Part shown: one piece after another, positions 61,303 through 64,000 of the stretch
Layout: each line of letters starts with the position of its first letter
Numbering within the stretch: position 1 is the first letter of the stretch
Assembly (NCBI GenBank): GCA_946811185.2
Contig: OX328103.1
Span: 2,046,001-2,110,000, forward strand
Reading direction: 5' to 3'
Origin: Hippopus hippopus
Lineage: Eukaryota > Mollusca > Bivalvia > Cardiida > Cardiidae
Length of the DNA: 64,000 nt
Notes under the pieces: generated by a model
Seen by the model: only the letters and a program-made list of their open reading frames with translations
The model's database searches: none
Told to the model about the DNA's origin: nothing
Made by a program: the position numbers and the translations under genes

Positions 61303-61474
61303 CCACAATCCCATCAAATATGGCTAAAAGACTGAAAGTTATATTGGAAAGGGAAGGAAACATTTTGGGAAAAGGAGAAAATGCTGGTTACCAGCATTTT
61401 CTCCTTTAACCAAAGTGATTTCAAAAGCCTTCTTCCTCAAGATCATTAAAACTTCAGATTGTGTGAAAAATAGT
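61303..61474 (-). mobile_element. Element A, R end missing
   Basis: TCAAATATGGCTAAAAGACT; hairpin; L end CTTCAGATTGTGTGAAAAAT. Confidence 0.7.
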
Positions 61475-61967
61475 TCGCATATTAAACTTCATTATGAAAC
61501 AAGATTAAATTGAAATTATTTCCTGAACCAAACTTATCTAAAAGAGAAAATAATTTAAGATAAAAAACTTACAATCTATAAGCAGTAATATATATGTATA
61601 CACAGCAATCATTGAAAAAAGAAAACGCCACCTTGTCCAGAAATAAAAAGAAAATATAAAGAAAATATTTCACTTCTATGAAAATGGAATATTTATTTGC
61701 ATAAAGCTTTAATTGGGCTACTTATTGCATCATAATATAAACAGACTGCGCACAATCTCAACCAGCCAGTACTAGCTAAATCAACAAAGCATTTACATAG
61801 AAAAGAAATATATCTATTGTTAGTCAATATGACAGAGTCTAACCCTAATACAAAATGTCAATTTTATATATAAACAATCTTTTCACATCTCATATTTTTA
61901 GCTTTGTATAAACTGATAAGGTCTTGGATTAAAAGAGAAAAGAATGTAGGTTTTATATACTTAAAAG
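61475..61967. other. No gene seen
   Basis: AT-rich unique-looking sequence. Confidence 0.4.
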
Positions 61968-62021
61968 TTTGAGTAAGAATTATTGTTATGGGTTGAAGAA
62001 AAGAAAATGATGCAAACTGTG

Positions 62022-62250
62022 TTTACCCTATACCGCACAATGTCCACCTTTAACGACCCTGGGAAAGCAGTCTTCTGAAAACATTGTGGGAAAAGGAGAA
62101 AATGCTGGAACCCAGCATTTTCTCCTTTTCCTACAATGTTTTCTACCCTATTGAAGAAAAATTGCATCATTTGAGCCACATTGAAATTGTCATCTGCAAA
62201 TGCTTTCAATTTGGACTAGGCTAAAATTTTGTCATCTGGTAAAGAGTTAA
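62022..62250 (+). mobile_element. Element A, full, with paralogous empty site
   Basis: TTTACCCTATACCGCACAAT to GTCATCTGGTAAAGAGTTAA; 229 bp. Palindrome with a one-sided right-arm change (CCTAC) and altered loop (GGAACCC). Confidence 0.92.
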
Positions 62251-62294
62251 ATAAGATGTGTTACACCAGAATCAAACAAGAAAAAAAAAATCTA

Positions 62295-62358
62295 TTAAAC
62301 CGCTTATCAAACAATTCCGTATTTTTACAACCATGAAAAAGAAGCCTTTAGAAAAATG
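62295..62358 (+). mobile_element. Element A, L-end fragment
   Basis: TTAAACCGCTTATCAAACAA ... AAGAAGCCTTTAGAAAA at the CTATTAA of duplication unit 1. Confidence 0.7.
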
Positions 62359-62473
62359 TATCCTAACTGTTTGTATAAGAATTATTGTTATTTGTTGTAA
62401 AAAAGAAATTGATGCAACTTGTGTTTAATAAGATGACATGTTACATGAGAATCAAACATGAAAAAAAAGTCTA

Positions 62474-62548
62474 TTAACTTTTTACCAAACGATAAAATTT
62501 TGGACACATCTAAATTGAAAGCATTTTCAGACAACAAATAAAAGGAGC
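62474..62548 (-). mobile_element. Element A, R-end fragment
   Basis: TTAACTTTTTACCAAACGAT ... TTTTCAGACAACAAATAAA at the CTATTAA of duplication unit 2; it stops at the R-side internal TTAA region. Confidence 0.75.
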
Positions 62549-62601
62549 CAACATACTTTAGAACGTAATCATTTGTAATTCATCTACGATCGTAATCTTA
62601 C

Positions 62602-62645
62602 AGCAGTCATGGCGACGTTTTGAAAATAACGCGCGTTTTGAAGAA
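62602..62645 (-). CDS. Candidate first exon, minus-strand gene
   Basis: Minus strand: AACGTCGCCATGACTGCT then GTAAGATT. The ATG has a good Kozak context and is followed after three codons (Met-Thr-Ala) by a donor, so coding would continue in an intron-separated exon in phase 0. The extent to 62645 (5' untranslated) is a guess. It could belong to the minus-strand exons at 32066 and 12889. Confidence 0.35.
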
Positions 62646-62818
62646 CTACTTTTTTGACGACTCGGCAAAAATAAAATCTGCGGGATATCGTGTTCGAAGC
62701 AGACGAAAATCTATTTTTCAAGCATCGAAGAAATAAATATAAATCGATTAAATATAAATACTGTTAGAGAGGATCGTCCTTTTGCAGCATTCTAAATGTT
62801 TTACCGTGATCGCTACAC

Positions 62819-62918
62819 ATGAGTTTCGATGCCTCTAACTCTGCTGCCATGGAGCAAAATTCTCTTCCCCGGAAACATTTGTCATCGCGTCAGATTCCAA
62901 ACAAATCCGCACGTGGAG
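62819..62918 (+). CDS. Candidate first coding exon, plus-strand gene
   Basis: ATGAGTTTCGATGCCTCTAA opens a frame with a second in-frame start in perfect context (GCCATGGAG at 62849). It encodes MSFDASNSAA, MEQNSLPRKHLSSRQIPNKS, then AR and one base, and is followed by GAG|GTGAGC, a strong donor. Outgoing phase 1. If unspliced it stops at 62995. The gene would extend beyond the right edge. Product not recognised; short N-termini of this kind are weakly conserved. Confidence 0.4.
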
Positions 62919-62960
62919 GTGAGCCGGCGCAAGCGTTAGACTCACAGTGTCGTGCGAATT

Positions 62961-63274
62961 GCTCATTGACACGGAAAGTGTGGCGATGTCATTAGGCCAA
63001 TTAAATAATTTTTCATTAATATTTCTCTGTATTCTAAATCCATCGAATTTATATGGAATAATCAAAGGGTTTCGCATGCACGCCCTTACACCGTGCTTCT
63101 TTCTAAGTTTATGAGGTGAAAACAAGTGAAAATGGCACATTTATATTCGTAGAAAATCAATTAACTAAGTACACCCGCATGCACTTGAGCCATATCAAAT
63201 GAAAAGGGGGCTTAATGCATCTGCAAAAAGTACTGCAGTCCTGAGAGTGTTGTCATTATTTCCCACAAGAAATC
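62961..63274. other. Probable first intron, no other feature
   Basis: Follows the plus-strand donor. A minus-strand frame (62835-63140) overlaps the promoter block and the exon and is taken as a shadow. Confidence 0.35.
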
Positions 63275-63345
63275 GGACAATGAAGATCTAAGATCAGAAT
63301 GCATATTCTGTGCAGTCTGATCTTGAACTACATTGTGCGCAAAAG
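63275..63345. repeat. Element B hairpin
   Basis: GGACAATGAAGATCTAAGAT / GTCTGATCTTGAACTACATT around GCATATTCTGTGC. Confidence 0.75.
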
Positions 63346-63450
63346 GTAACCAAATCCGGGCTACGAGCTCGATGGATTAAAATCACTACCCTCAAATTCC
63401 CTGAGAACTGGAGGGGTAGTAACTACCAGTTCTATTTCAAAACAAATAAG

Positions 63451-64000
63451 TCAATATTTACTCGAGACACTCAACTCACCAGAAGTGCACTCAATGATTT
63501 AGATATCAGATATTATAAAGATAAAATTTGCTACTGATTAATATCACATCTTAATTTATTTGTTTAGTGTGGAAATTAACATCGCTTTCAATATTCTTTC
63601 AAGTTATGATACGACGCCAAGTTCACCTATCCATTCAAGATATCATTTATCATAATGATAATTGATAAACTTGCTACTGACTCAAACAATTCAATATTTA
63701 CTCGAGACACTCGACTCACCAGAAGTGCACTCAATGATTTAGATATCATTTAATATTAAGATAAATTTGCTACTGATTAAAATCACATCTAAATGGTTTA
63801 ATCCCGTTTTCAATATTTTCCCAAGCTATATCACGGCACCAAGTTCACCTATCTATTCAAGATATCATTTATTATAATGATAATTGATAAACTTGTCACT
63901 GACTCTAACAAGTCAATATTTACTCGAGGCACTCAACTCATCAGGGGTGCACTCAATGATTTAGATATCATTTATTATATTGATAAATTTGCTACTGATT
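63451..64000. repeat. Tandem repeat, ~222-240 bp unit, SINE-derived
   Basis: TCAATATTTACTCGAGRCAC starts units at 63451, 63691 and 63913. Each unit includes a SINE-tail-like segment (AATCCCGTTTTCAATATTTT, TATCACGGCACCAAGTTCAC). The array runs off the right edge. Confidence 0.9.

Larger units (their letters stand above)
61968..62477. repeat. Tandem duplication with filled and empty element A site
   Basis: GTTTGAGTAAGAATTATTGT (61968) matches GTTTGTATAAGAATTATTGT (62367), and similarity continues through AATCAAACAWGAAAAAAAA and CTATTAA. Unit 1 contains element A at a TTAA; unit 2 has the uninterrupted GTGTTTAATAAGATG at 62421-62435. Confidence 0.8.
62580..62960. promoter_or_regulatory. Candidate bidirectional CpG-rich promoter
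   Basis: CG dinucleotides are dense (GGCGACG, AACGCGCG, GACGACTCGG, TTCGAAGCAGACG), in contrast to the CG-poor repeats around. Two outward-facing ATGs, each followed by a splice donor, flank it at 62610 (minus) and 62819 (plus). No TATA box in a clear position. Inferred from composition and layout. Confidence 0.4.

Noticed and set aside
270..62548. CRISPR-like array of repeated hairpins
   Set aside because: Spacing is irregular, both orientations occur, units are ~225 bp and the DNA is clearly eukaryotic.
62835..63140. 101-codon minus-strand frame at the CpG block
   Set aside because: It overlaps a better supported plus-strand first exon with strong start and donor, and no splice signals support it.

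Overview
The window looks like AT-rich nuclear DNA from an invertebrate animal, most likely a bivalve mollusc. The clues are tRNA-derived SINEs with a mollusc-type tail, Helitron-like non-autonomous elements that begin near 'acaagagggccatgatggcc' and carry ~165-bp tandem units plus an ACGG microsatellite, and introns with ordinary GT/AG signals. The species cannot be named from sequence alone. No rRNA, functional tRNA, CRISPR array, bacterial operon or long open reading frame is visible. Nearly all medium-length reading frames are the same repeat read through.

One repeat dominates. I call it element A: a ~225-bp miniature element between TTAA duplications. Its termini are CYCTTTACCA/TGGTAAAGRG, close to the CCC-type ends of the piggyBac superfamily, and its centre is a 65-67 bp, often perfect, one-base-loop palindrome. 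I can follow more than 110 complete, partial or chimeric copies from 270 to 62548. In annotations the L end is the side carrying ACACAATCC and the R end is the side carrying TTTGGACAAGTCTAAAATTTTG; '+' means L to R. Copies lie in tandem sharing a TTAA, and repeatedly sit inside one another at internal TTAAs. A second TTAA-bounded family (element B, ~220 bp, ~60-bp hairpin CAGTGTAGATCAAGATCAGA...) has about 22 copies, and a third TTAA-flanked element of 107 bp lies at 31796.

Other transposons are nested in element A: a hAT-like element (22760-24214), a TA-duplicating Tc1/mariner-like element (25730-26759), a PIF/Harbinger-like element (37846-38419), two Helitron-like elements (7233-7714, 18036-19322) and several antisense SINEs with target duplications. 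Satellite-like arrays lie at 39478-39966 and 63451-64000.

Gene content is sparse. A minus-strand gene is suggested by an internal exon with clean splice sites (32066-32149) and a phase-compatible terminal exon with stop and AATAAA (12815-12974); weaker candidate exons lie upstream at 40003, 44733, 44995 and 51359. At the right edge a CpG-rich block (62580-62960) holds two divergent candidate first exons, each with a good Kozak ATG and a splice donor (minus at 62602, plus at 62819), as expected of a bidirectional promoter. A plus-strand candidate exon lies at 43388-43567. No product could be recognised. The window is best read as long introns and intergenic DNA saturated with TTAA-targeting miniature transposons.
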